12,695 nt of DNA, taken from NCBI RefSeq assembly GCF_938018035.1, contig NZ_CALIJF010000404.1, positions 1 to 12,695 of the forward strand, read 5' to 3'. This document shows, piece by piece, positions 6,162-12,695 of the stretch (the first letter of the stretch is position 1; every line of letters starts with the position of its first letter). The translations under genes and the position numbers were made by a program. The notes under the pieces were generated by a model. That model was not told where the DNA came from. It made no database searches and was given only the letters and a program-made list of their open reading frames with translations. The DNA comes from an uncultured Campylobacter sp. (GTDB taxonomy: Bacteria > Campylobacterota > Campylobacteria > Campylobacterales > Campylobacteraceae).

Positions 6162-6231
6162 GCTAGCTTTTGGCGCGGAGCATAAATAATCCGCCGCATG
6201 AACGGGAGCGATCTAAATTTAAAGGATATCT

Positions 6232-7260
6232 ATGAACGGCGAAATATATCTCTCGTGCGCGCTGTGCGTCGCGCTAAAATCAGCTCTGCGCGGCAATCCT
6301 AAGCCGCTGCCGCAAGATCAAAAATATATAAAATTTTTAAATTTTGAGTTTGCAAAGGAGCATTTCCGCACCGCAGAGGGCGCAAGCCGCGCAGCGCATG
6401 GCAGCGTAAACGACGCAAGTAAAGCTACGGAGCAAAAAGATGCGTACGGTGCAGTGCAGAGCAGTGCGATGGACAAAACTGCCGAGAGCGATGAGGTAGC
6501 GGAGCAAAAGCGCACGAACAGAAAAGAAGCGGCAAATGAAAAAGCGGCGAGAAAAAAAGGCGCCGACGAAAGCACGGACTTGCCACTTTTGCAAAAAGCG
6601 CGCAAATTTTTTACCGAGCAAGTCGCGCAAAAAGAGTGCGAGGACGAGCCGATCTCCGCACGGCAGCGTTGGATAGAGCAATGCCTAAAGCTCGGTCTGA
6701 AGGACACTGGGCTTAGTAGTCCAACTTTTGCAAAAGATAGAGTGCTTTTGGGTTTTTCGGGTATGAACGTAAACGGCATCGTTTGCTGCTTTGAGGACTT
6801 TGACGGCGTTTTTACGCCTGATTGGAAATACGATCGCGATAAAAAGGCTTGGCGCGTGAAATACGTCGAGCGCCTTTGGCGCGGGATGCCGCGGGATGCG
6901 CTAAACGCGCGCGATAACAGCGCAGAATTCGAGAATGTTTTAGTGCAAATCAGGGATTTTGCGAGCAAGATAGGCTGCGAAAACTTCGCGCAGACGTTTG
7001 ATAATGCGCTTAAGACGCTGCGGGGCGAAGTCGCTGTGGGCGAGTATTACGCCGTTTCGTTTGCAGCGCTGCCGCAGCCGAGCTTGAGGGCGTTTGCCGC
7101 GGCGGGGATCGCCGATGTATTCGGTGCGATGGGCTCTTGGGACGATGAGCCGCCGTCTATGGCGCAAGAAATGGGGCTCGGGGGTGAATACGACCGCCTC
7201 TCGGACGAGCTCTTGGCGCAGAAAAACTTAGCGATTTTGTTTGCGATAAACGGCTGGTAG
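6232..7260 (+). CDS. 342-aa protein of unknown function with a charged low-complexity linker
   Basis: I cannot name this protein's family. The start has a good ribosome site (AAAGGA, 6221-6226, five bases before ATG). Residues 1-44 look like a small folded N-terminal part (IYLSCALCVALKSALRG, then IKFLNFEF). Residues about 45-120 are an Ala/Lys/Glu-rich, probably disordered linker that looks expanded. Residues about 135-342 form a folded domain with aromatic strands (LLGFSGMNVNGIVCCF, AWRVKYVERLW) and an ending with FGAMGSWDDEPP and a helix finishing in AILFAINGW. No signal peptide or membrane helix is convincing, so it is probably cytoplasmic. From memory, the last part resembles scattered hypothetical proteins in other bacteria, some possibly immunity-like; this is weak. 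It converges with the molybdoenzyme gene, with 28 bases between. Confidence 0.75.
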   Translation: MNGEIYLSCALCVALKSALRGNPKPLPQDQKYIKFLNFEFAKEHFRTAEGASRAAHGSVNDASKATEQKDAYGAVQSSAMDKTAESDEVAEQKRTNRKEAANEKAARKKGADESTDLPLLQKARKFFTEQVAQKECEDEPISARQRWIEQCLKLGLKDTGLSSPTFAKDRVLLGFSGMNVNGIVCCFEDFDGVFTPDWKYDRDKKAWRVKYVERLWRGMPRDALNARDNSAEFENVLVQIRDFASKIGCENFAQTFDNALKTLRGEVAVGEYYAVSFAALPQPSLRAFAAAGIADVFGAMGSWDDEPPSMAQEMGLGGEYDRLSDELLAQKNLAILFAINGW

Positions 7261-7288
7261 GGCTTTGGTACAAGAGCTAGAAAGCACG

Positions 7289-9742
7289 CTAAGCCTCTAT
7301 CGTCGCGGGCCTATCAAACGCCGTTACGCTCGGCAGTTCGCCTTTAAATTTCTCGATCTGCACCATGCTCGTGTGCGCGGTGTTGCTTTGCGAGAGCTGC
7401 GAGCTCGGTACGTCTTTGGTCAGCACGTTTATGTTGCCGTGCTTGCATAGGCTGCGCTCGCCCCAGACGGCGGGATCGTACCATGCGCCCTCGCTCACGA
7501 TCACGACGTTATCTTGCGCGGTATCGCTTACCAGCGCGCCGCAGAGGATCTCGCCTCGGTCGTTGTATATCCTCACTACGTCGCCCGTTTTGATGCCGCG
7601 CGCCTTTGCCGTGGCGGGGCTAATTAGCGCTGGTTCGCGGCCCGCGATCTCGGCGTAGTTGCGGATGAGCGAGTTGTTTAGCTGCGAGTGGAGTCTAAAT
7701 TTAGAGTGCGCGCCGCTGATGGCGATAGGATACTTGCTCACGTCGCCGCCCAGCCACTCAAAGGGCTCCATCCACGTCGCGTGCGGCGGGCAGTCGGGAT
7801 ATCCTAGCTTTTCGATCGCTTCGGAGTAGAGCTCGATCTTGCCCGACGGGGTTTTTAGCGCGTTTTTCTCGGGATCGGCGCGGAAGTCCGCATAGTTTGT
7901 GAAGTACCGCTTTTTCTCGTCTACTTGATCAAATTTAATGTAGCCCTTTTGCCAAAACTCCTCAAATTTAGGCATCGCTATGCCCATGCCTTCAGCCTTT
8001 TGAACTGCATCGGCGTAGATTTCCTTCACCCACTCAAGCTCCGTTTTACCCTCGCTAAAGGCCTGCTCGTACTCCTCGCCCCACTGCGCGCAGATGAGCC
8101 GCGCGATCTCAAAGTCGCTCTTGCTCTCGCCCGCAGGCTTTACTAGCGGCTTAATCGCAAAAAGGTATTCGCTAGTCGAGTTTGCAAACTCGATATCCGT
8201 GCGCTCGCACTCAAGCGCCGCCGGTAGAACGATGTCGCTGAGTCTTGCCGTACTCGTCCAAAAGGGCTCTGTGGTGATGATCGCTTCAATCTTTTTCATC
8301 GCTGCGACCGCGCGGTTGGTGTCCGGGTGGCGGGTGAAGGTCGAGCCGTTGGCGTTAAACATCACGCGGATGTGCGGCATGACGTATTTTTTGCCATTGC
8401 GCTCGATTTCTTTGCCCGACTCCATGATCGCGTCTATGAGCCTGCTGTTTGGTATCTCGTGGTATTTGGCTTTGGCTAGCTTGCCCTGCGGGGCGATGTA
8501 TTTTTCGTTTACCGCCGGGTTAAAAGCCTGAAGCTTAGGTGCAACAAAGCTGATATCGGCGTTTTTATGCATCTGATCGTTCATCACGTAGCCGCGCCCG
8601 GTCTTGCCGATGTCGCCTAGCATCGCCGCTAGCGTGATCAGCGCCCAGTATGCCATCTCGCCGTGGTGCTGGCGCTGGATAGAGTAGCCCGTGACGATGA
8701 GCGTGTCTTTTTTAGCCAGCGTACCCGCTAGCTCTTTTAGCTCTTTTTCGCTCACGCCGCAAATTTTACTCGCCCATTTTAGATCCTTTTTCACGCCGTC
8801 TTTCGCGCCGGTGAAATACTCTTTAAATTTATCAAACCCGACCGTGTAGCGCTCTATAAATTCCTTGTCGTAAAGCCCGTTTTCGTAGAGATATTCGCAA
8901 AGTCCGATCAGCATCGCCGTATCGGTGCAAGGGCGTACGGCAAGATAATCCGCGCCGAAATACTCCGCCGTTTCGTTGCGATAAACGTCAATGCTGTAAA
9001 TTTTCATCTCGCCTTTTTTAAATTTATCCTTCATAATCTCGTAGTAGGCGTAGGAGTTGTGCATCGGCACTCCGATAGCGATCTTGTTTGAGACGACGGG
9101 ATTCGTACCCCAAAATACGATCGTTTTGGCCTCCTTTACCACGCCCTCCCAGCGCGTAGGATTATGCGTCGGATCGATAGAGCCCGTCACGTGAGGCAAA
9201 AACGCCGTCGCCGCGCCGTATGAGTAGCCGCCAAGCTCGCTCACGTAGCCTCCTAGCGCGTTTAGCATGCGCTTTGCAGTGCGCTGCGAGTGGCCGACCT
9301 TGCCTAGGCTACCCCACTGATAAAGCTGCCCGTAAATGGCCTCCGAGCCGTATTTATCGAAGTTTTCTTTTAAAATTTTGGCGCTTAGCTTTATCGCCTC
9401 GTCCCAGCTAACGCGCACAAAGGGCTCTTTGCCGCGAAGCTCTGGCTTTGGATCTGCGGGATTTGCGAGGAAGCTTTTGCGCACGTAGGGGTATTTCACG
9501 CGCGTTTCGTTTTGGATATGATCGCTTAGGGCGTTGTTTAGCACCGTAGGCATCGCATCGCCCTCAAACGGCTCGGTGCCCACGACCCTGCCGCCGATGG
9601 TTTGCACGTAAAAAGCGCCAAATTTATTCGCGCAAAGCCCCATCTGCTCGTCAAATATCGCCTGCGCCGCCGCGTTAAATTGCTTCGCCTGCGCCGAAGC
9701 CGCAGCTAGCGCGCCTAGTTTTAGAAAATCTCGTCTTTTCAT
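7289..9742 (-). CDS. Periplasmic molybdopterin S-/N-oxide reductase (TorA/BisC/DMSO reductase group)
   Basis: This 817-residue enzyme of the DMSO reductase superfamily probably reduces trimethylamine N-oxide, DMSO or related sulfoxides in anaerobic respiration. It begins with a Tat signal (KRRDFLKLGALAAASAQA, residues 2-19), so it is exported folded to the periplasm. It lacks the N-terminal cysteine cluster that holds a 4Fe-4S centre in nitrate and formate enzymes; only C37 is there. This is typical of the TorA/BisC/DorA group. GGYSYGAA at 171-178 offers S174 as the expected molybdenum ligand. Further marks are FWGTNP near 210, SIDVYRNETA near 250, and HSKFRLHSQLNN in the C-terminal cofactor-binding domain. 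GGAG before ATG supports the start. No cytochrome c partner (TorC-like) or chaperone (TorD) gene adjoins it, so electrons must come from proteins encoded elsewhere. The exact substrate cannot be told from sequence. Confidence 0.9.
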   Translation of the reverse strand: MKRRDFLKLGALAAASAQAKQFNAAAQAIFDEQMGLCANKFGAFYVQTIGGRVVGTEPFEGDAMPTVLNNALSDHIQNETRVKYPYVRKSFLANPADPKPELRGKEPFVRVSWDEAIKLSAKILKENFDKYGSEAIYGQLYQWGSLGKVGHSQRTAKRMLNALGGYVSELGGYSYGAATAFLPHVTGSIDPTHNPTRWEGVVKEAKTIVFWGTNPVVSNKIAIGVPMHNSYAYYEIMKDKFKKGEMKIYSIDVYRNETAEYFGADYLAVRPCTDTAMLIGLCEYLYENGLYDKEFIERYTVGFDKFKEYFTGAKDGVKKDLKWASKICGVSEKELKELAGTLAKKDTLIVTGYSIQRQHHGEMAYWALITLAAMLGDIGKTGRGYVMNDQMHKNADISFVAPKLQAFNPAVNEKYIAPQGKLAKAKYHEIPNSRLIDAIMESGKEIERNGKKYVMPHIRVMFNANGSTFTRHPDTNRAVAAMKKIEAIITTEPFWTSTARLSDIVLPAALECERTDIEFANSTSEYLFAIKPLVKPAGESKSDFEIARLICAQWGEEYEQAFSEGKTELEWVKEIYADAVQKAEGMGIAMPKFEEFWQKGYIKFDQVDEKKRYFTNYADFRADPEKNALKTPSGKIELYSEAIEKLGYPDCPPHATWMEPFEWLGGDVSKYPIAISGAHSKFRLHSQLNNSLIRNYAEIAGREPALISPATAKARGIKTGDVVRIYNDRGEILCGALVSDTAQDNVVIVSEGAWYDPAVWGERSLCKHGNINVLTKDVPSSQLSQSNTAHTSMVQIEKFKGELPSVTAFDRPATIEA

Positions 9743-9940
9743 GGTTGTCTCCGTTAAATTTAAATTTGATGGTTGATTTGGTTTAAATTTAGCGGGATTT
9801 ATGGAGTTGAACTTTGCATCGTTTGCCTTTAAACGTATTACGCGACCTCGCGTCTTGGCGGCTATTTTACGAAATTTAGGCTTAATTTGCCATTTATCTA
9901 TGGCGTCGCGGCGAAATTAAATTTTTATACGCAGTTGCTG

Positions 9941-10303
9941 CTAAAATAGCTTATCTATCAGCGCGTATCCCCACAGCGCGGCGTTGAGAAATAGGCTCAT
10001 CATCACGGCGGTGCTTGCGGTGTCTTTGGCGCCCTTGGCTAGCGGGTGGATTTCGCTCGTGGCAAGATCGACCGCACGCTCGACGGCGGAGTTTATGCAC
10101 TCGGTTGTGAGCGTAAAGACCGCGCCGAAGATCAAAAATAGATTTAGCACCGCGCCGAAATTCCAAAAAAATAGCGACAGCAGAAGCGGCACGAACACGC
10201 AAAGCTCGAGTCTAAAGCTACGCTCGCTGCGCAGCATCTCGGCAAGACCCGCCATCGCGTAGCCCCAGTTGGCAAAAAATCGGTATTTGGGCTGATTGCG
10301 CAT
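9941..10303 (-). CDS. dgkA: Diacylglycerol kinase
   Basis: This small inner-membrane enzyme phosphorylates diacylglycerol with ATP to give phosphatidic acid, recycling lipid headgroup by-products. The 120-residue length fits the family. An amphipathic N-terminus (residues 1-30) is followed by three membrane segments at about 33-50, 52-67 and 97-117. The signature TTECINSAVERAVD carries E68, N71 and E75, which match the active-site residues of E. coli DgkA, and AKGAKDTASTAV carries K93-D94. AAAGGA (complement of 10309-10314) lies five bases before ATG. It is divergent from xth and upstream of the molybdoenzyme gene on the same strand, with about 200 bases between. Confidence 0.95.
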   Translation of the reverse strand: MRNQPKYRFFANWGYAMAGLAEMLRSERSFRLELCVFVPLLLSLFFWNFGAVLNLFLIFGAVFTLTTECINSAVERAVDLATSEIHPLAKGAKDTASTAVMMSLFLNAALWGYALIDKLF

Positions 10304-10333
10304 AATTTTCCTTTAAATTTAGTCAAAATTTCG

Positions 10334-10339
10334 TATAAT
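10334..10339 (+). promoter_or_regulatory. -10 box for xth
   Basis: A perfect TATAAT lies 31 bases before the TTG start of xth, which places the transcript start near 10346. It overlaps by two bases the opposed -10 box of dgkA. Confidence 0.6.
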
Positions 10340-10343
10340 CATA
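10338..10343 (-). promoter_or_regulatory. -10 box for dgkA
   Basis: Read on the minus strand this is TATGAT (five of six consensus matches), about 35 bases before the dgkA ATG. It shares two bases with the xth -10 box, so RNA polymerase could serve only one side at a time. Confidence 0.45.
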
Positions 10344-10370
10344 CCAAAATTTTTGCGCCAAAGGCTAAAT

Positions 10371-11129
10371 TTGAAACTGATTAGTTGGAACGTAAACGGG
10401 CTGCGCGCAGTGCTCGGCAAAGACGGCTTTGCGTGGCTTGCGGAGCAAAACCCCGATTTTTTGGGCTTGCAAGAGATCAAGGTGAGCGAAAAGGACGCTC
10501 CGAAAGGGCTTTATGAGCTCGGATTTTCTCAGATCGATCTAAATTCGGCCGCTCGCGCGGGATATTCGGGCGTTGCGAGCCTAGCAAAATTTAAAAGTGA
10601 GACGAGCAAAGCGCTGTTTTTCCCAGACGACGAGGGGCGCGTATTGCAGCACCGCTTCGGCGATGTCGTGCTTTTTAATATCTACTTTCCCAACGGCCAA
10701 AAGGACGAGGCGCGGCTAGCCTACAAGATGGAATTTTACGCGAAATTTCTAGCCTACGCGCGCAGCCTCGCGGAGCAGGGGCTCGGGGTGATATTTTGCG
10801 GCGACGTGAATACCGCGCACCGCGAGATCGATCTTGCAAACCCCAAAGCAAACTCCAAAACCTCGGGCTTTTTGCCGATCGAGCGGGCGTGGCTCGATGA
10901 GGTGGAGGCGGCGGGCTTCGTCGATACCTTCCGTGCCGTGCGCGGCGAGCTGCGGGACGCCTACTCGTGGTGGAGCTACCGCTTTAACGCGCGCGCAAAA
11001 AACGTAGGCTGGCGGATCGATTATTTTTTCATCTCGGCAAATTTGCGCTCGCGGCTAAAGGACGCTTTCATCCTAAGCGACGTGATGGGCAGCGACCACT
11101 GCCCCGTGGGCATCGAGATCGAAATTTAG
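10371..11129 (+). CDS. xth: Exodeoxyribonuclease III / AP endonuclease
   Basis: This DNA-repair enzyme of the exonuclease-endonuclease-phosphatase fold cuts at abasic sites and trims 3' ends in base excision repair. I start it at TTG 10371, not at the upstream in-frame TTG at 10353, because AAAGG (10360-10364) is six bases before it and the protein then begins MKLISWNVNG, the normal family start. This gives 252 residues. Motifs in order: N7 in SWNVNG, E35 in LQEIK, Y105 in NIYFPNG, D145 and N147 in CGDVNTAH, the DNA-binding SWWSYRFNARAKNVGWRIDYFF with D217, and D242-H243 in GSDHCP. All catalytic residues are present. Its own promoter lies between it and dgkA. Confidence 0.95.
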   Translation: MKLISWNVNGLRAVLGKDGFAWLAEQNPDFLGLQEIKVSEKDAPKGLYELGFSQIDLNSAARAGYSGVASLAKFKSETSKALFFPDDEGRVLQHRFGDVVLFNIYFPNGQKDEARLAYKMEFYAKFLAYARSLAEQGLGVIFCGDVNTAHREIDLANPKANSKTSGFLPIERAWLDEVEAAGFVDTFRAVRGELRDAYSWWSYRFNARAKNVGWRIDYFFISANLRSRLKDAFILSDVMGSDHCPVGIEIEI

Positions 11130-11146
11130 CCGGGGCAAATTTCGCG

Positions 11147-11176
11147 CCGCGAGCTTTGATCTTGCACGGCTCGCGG
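11147..11176 (+). repeat. GC-rich hairpin 1 between xth and fhs
   Basis: CCGCGAGC (11147-11154) and GCTCGCGG (11169-11176) pair perfectly over eight bases around a 14-base loop, starting 18 bases after the xth stop. No T run follows, so it is at best a weak terminator. CTTGC (11161-11165) with GCAAG (11177-11181) could form a competing hairpin. Confidence 0.5.
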
Positions 11177-11183
11177 GCAAGGT

Positions 11184-11209
11184 GCGCATAGCTTTGCAAG
11201 CTAATGCGC
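11184..11209 (+). repeat. GC-rich hairpin 2 between xth and fhs
   Basis: GCGCAT plus AGCTT (11184-11194) pairs with AAGCT and ATGCGC (11198-11209) across a three-base loop, with one bulged A (11203): eleven pairs. It lies 60 bases before the fhs start and has no T tract. It may stabilise the xth 3' end or belong to the fhs leader. Confidence 0.55.
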
Positions 11210-11269
11210 GGATTTAAAGAGGCGGTACGTAAACGCTGCGCGATAAAATTTTAAATTTAAGGAGAGAAA

Positions 11270-12695
11270 ATGTTGAGCGATATCGAAATAGCAAATGCGG
11301 CGAAGCCGGATAAAATTTCAAACGTTGCGAAAAATTTGGGGCTTGGCGAGGATGAGATCGAGCTGTACGGCCACTACAAAGCCAAGCTAAACATCAAGCC
11401 GCGATCGCGCGCTTCGAAGCTTATTTTGGTCACGGCGACCAATCCGACGCCGTTTGGCGAGGGCAAGACGACGACCTCCATAGGCCTAGCCGACGCGCTA
11501 AAACGCCTGGGCAAAAGCGTCTGCCTTGCGCTGCGCGAGCCGTCGCTGGGGCCGGTTTTCGGTATCAAAGGCGGGGCCGCGGGCGGCGGATATTCGCAAC
11601 TGGTGCCGATGGATGATCTAAATTTGCATTTTAACGGCGATTTTCACGCGATCACCTCCGCAAACAACCTCATTTCGGCGGTCATCGATAACTCGCTGTA
11701 TCAAGAAAACCCGCTAAAGATCGAAAAAATTCTATGGAAGCGCTGCATGGATATGAACGATCGCGCGTTGCGCCACATCACCGTAGGACAGGGTGGGCGC
11801 ACCGACGGAGTACAGCGCGAGGACGGCTTTAATATCACTGCAGCTAGCGAGATAATGGCGGTTCTGTGCCTCTCAAACGATCTTGCCGAGCTTAAGGAAA
11901 ACATCGCAAACATCATGGTCGCCTACGATACGCAGGGAGAGCCGATATATGTGCGCGATCTGGGCTGCGCGGATGCCGTGGCGATCCTGCTAAAAGACGC
12001 GATGAAGCCAAATCTCATCCAAAGCCTAGAGCACACGCCCGCGCTCGTGCACGGAGGACCCTTTGCAAATATCGCGCACGGCTGCAACTCCATAATGGCG
12101 AGCAAGCTTGCGCTCTCGCTTGCCGATTACGCCGTGACGGAGGCGGGCTTCGGAAGCGAGCTCGGGGCTGAAAAATTTATCGACATCAAGTGTCGCCGCG
12201 CGGGTATCGCTCCGGATGCCGCGGTGCTGGTTAGCACGATCCGTTCGCTTAAATACAACGGCGGCGCGGATAAAGAAAGTATCGCGAGCCCTGATCTTGC
12301 CGCGCTTCAAAAAGGCATCGTAAATTTAGGCGGACATATTGAAATTTTACAAAACTTCGGGCTAAATCCGGTCGTGGCGCTTAATCGCTTCAGCTTCGAT
12401 AGCGACGAGGAGATCGCTTTCGTACGCGATTACTGCAAGCAGCGCGGCGTGCAGATGGCGATTTGCGAAAATTTCGTCAAAGGAGGCGAAGGCGCGCTTG
12501 AGCTAGCCCGTCTCGTCATAGATGAATGCGAGCGCGCTAAGGAGCTGAAATTCGCCTACGAGCTTAGCGACGATACGGCGAGCAAGATCGAAAAGATCGC
12601 CGTTAAAATTTACGGCGCGAGCGAGGTGGTTTTCGAGCCCGAAGCGCAAAAAGCGCTGCAGCACATCAAGGCCTTGGGACTTGAGCGGCTAAACG
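11270..12695 (+). CDS. fhs: Formate-tetrahydrofolate ligase, 5' part (runs off the window)
   Basis: This cytoplasmic enzyme of one-carbon metabolism joins formate to tetrahydrofolate using ATP, giving 10-formyl-tetrahydrofolate for purine and formyl-methionine synthesis. The frame is open from ATG 11270 to the right edge: 475 codons of an expected roughly 555. The start has an excellent ribosome site (AAGGAG, 11259-11264). The N-terminus holds ITV/VTATNPTPFGEGKTTTSIGL-type nucleotide-binding sequence, with the loop TPFGEGKTT at residues 60-68. It is followed by LREPSLGPVFGIKGGAAGGG, NLHFNGDFHAI, VGQGGRTDGVQRE, EAGFGSELGAEKF, FGLNPVVALNRF and ENFVKGGEGA, all typical of the family and in order. 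No frameshift is seen. Two GC-rich hairpins lie upstream, and TAAAAT at 11244-11249 is a weak promoter candidate. Confidence 0.96.
   Translation, partial: MLSDIEIANAAKPDKISNVAKNLGLGEDEIELYGHYKAKLNIKPRSRASKLILVTATNPTPFGEGKTTTSIGLADALKRLGKSVCLALREPSLGPVFGIKGGAAGGGYSQLVPMDDLNLHFNGDFHAITSANNLISAVIDNSLYQENPLKIEKILWKRCMDMNDRALRHITVGQGGRTDGVQREDGFNITAASEIMAVLCLSNDLAELKENIANIMVAYDTQGEPIYVRDLGCADAVAILLKDAMKPNLIQSLEHTPALVHGGPFANIAHGCNSIMASKLALSLADYAVTEAGFGSELGAEKFIDIKCRRAGIAPDAAVLVSTIRSLKYNGGADKESIASPDLAALQKGIVNLGGHIEILQNFGLNPVVALNRFSFDSDEEIAFVRDYCKQRGVQMAICENFVKGGEGALELARLVIDECERAKELKFAYELSDDTASKIEKIAVKIYGASEVVFEPEAQKALQHIKALGLERLN

Larger units (their letters stand above)
5644..6231. other. 588-bp stretch with no convincing gene
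   Basis: Between pyrC and the 342-aa gene I find no open frame with a ribosome-binding site and family resemblance. The longest one (5965-6189) begins at TTG without a Shine-Dalgarno sequence and has an implausible composition. The region holds many AAATTT words, a 29-base direct repeat, a 20-base palindrome and a small inverted repeat (GTGCG 5910-5914 with CGCAC 5926-5930). It may be the remains of a decayed gene or a regulatory spacer. No clear terminator for pyrC is present. Confidence 0.6.

Noticed and set aside
5965..6189. 74-codon open frame in the pyrC downstream gap
   Set aside because: It begins at TTG without a ribosome-binding site, its composition is unlike a normal protein, and the DNA looks like spacer rich in AAATTT.
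6318..6968. 216-codon minus-strand frame inside the 342-aa gene
   Set aside because: Its Ser/Cys/Phe-rich composition mirrors the complement of the Ala/Lys/Glu linker, it has no ribosome site, and the plus-strand frame has a good one.
7261..7295. Terminator between the convergent genes
   Set aside because: GGCTT (7261-7265) and AAGCC (7291-7295) pair over only five bases with a 25-base loop and no T tract.
10353..10370. Upstream TTG as the start of xth
   Set aside because: The ribosome site AAAGG lies between the two TTG codons and fits only the second, which also gives the standard family N-terminus.
1..12695. tRNA, rRNA or insertion sequence
   Set aside because: No cloverleaf-like segment, rRNA-like stretch or transposase frame was found by eye. 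A tRNA scan would settle it.

Overview
The window looks like part of a Campylobacter-type (epsilonproteobacterial) chromosome. It is probably one of the GC-richer oral species of the C. gracilis / C. showae / C. rectus kind. The reasons are the gene content, the very frequent AAATTT-type words, lone TATAAT-like -10 boxes without clear -35 boxes, and the protein style. The species is an inference; nothing here proves it.

The window has two parts of different character. Positions 1 to about 3,400 are AT-rich (19 of 60 bases are G or C in 721-780) and carry plasmid-type genes. These are the tail of an unidentified upstream gene, a small two-helix membrane protein, a type Ib ParA ATPase, a 15-codon minigene resembling the start of phage YopX proteins, a 107-aa unknown protein, a 188-aa protein with ribbon-helix-helix-like features, and, on the opposite strand, a Rep_3-family plasmid replication initiator. 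Inverted repeats sit where partition sites, operators and terminators would be expected. I see no integrase, att repeat or tRNA gene, so the left boundary lies outside the window. The right boundary is somewhere between the rep start (3301) and pyrB (3437).

From 3,437 on, the DNA is GC-rich (37 of 60 bases in 4741-4800) and the genes are housekeeping or respiratory. pyrB and pyrC overlap by ATGA and encode steps 2 and 3 of pyrimidine synthesis. A 588-bp stretch without a convincing gene follows, with a 29-bp direct repeat and a 20-bp perfect palindrome. Next come an unrecognised 342-aa protein and, convergent with it, a Tat-exported molybdenum S-/N-oxide reductase of the TorA/BisC group. dgkA (diacylglycerol kinase) and xth (exodeoxyribonuclease III) are divergent, with overlapping -10 boxes. 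The 5' five-sixths or so of fhs (formate-tetrahydrofolate ligase) runs off the right edge.

The main point is a replication-plus-partition module lying directly against the pyrBC operon, which suggests an integrated plasmid or integrative element. Nothing in the window proves a wholly new system. The least explained pieces are the parA-linked small genes and stem-loops, and the 342-aa protein.
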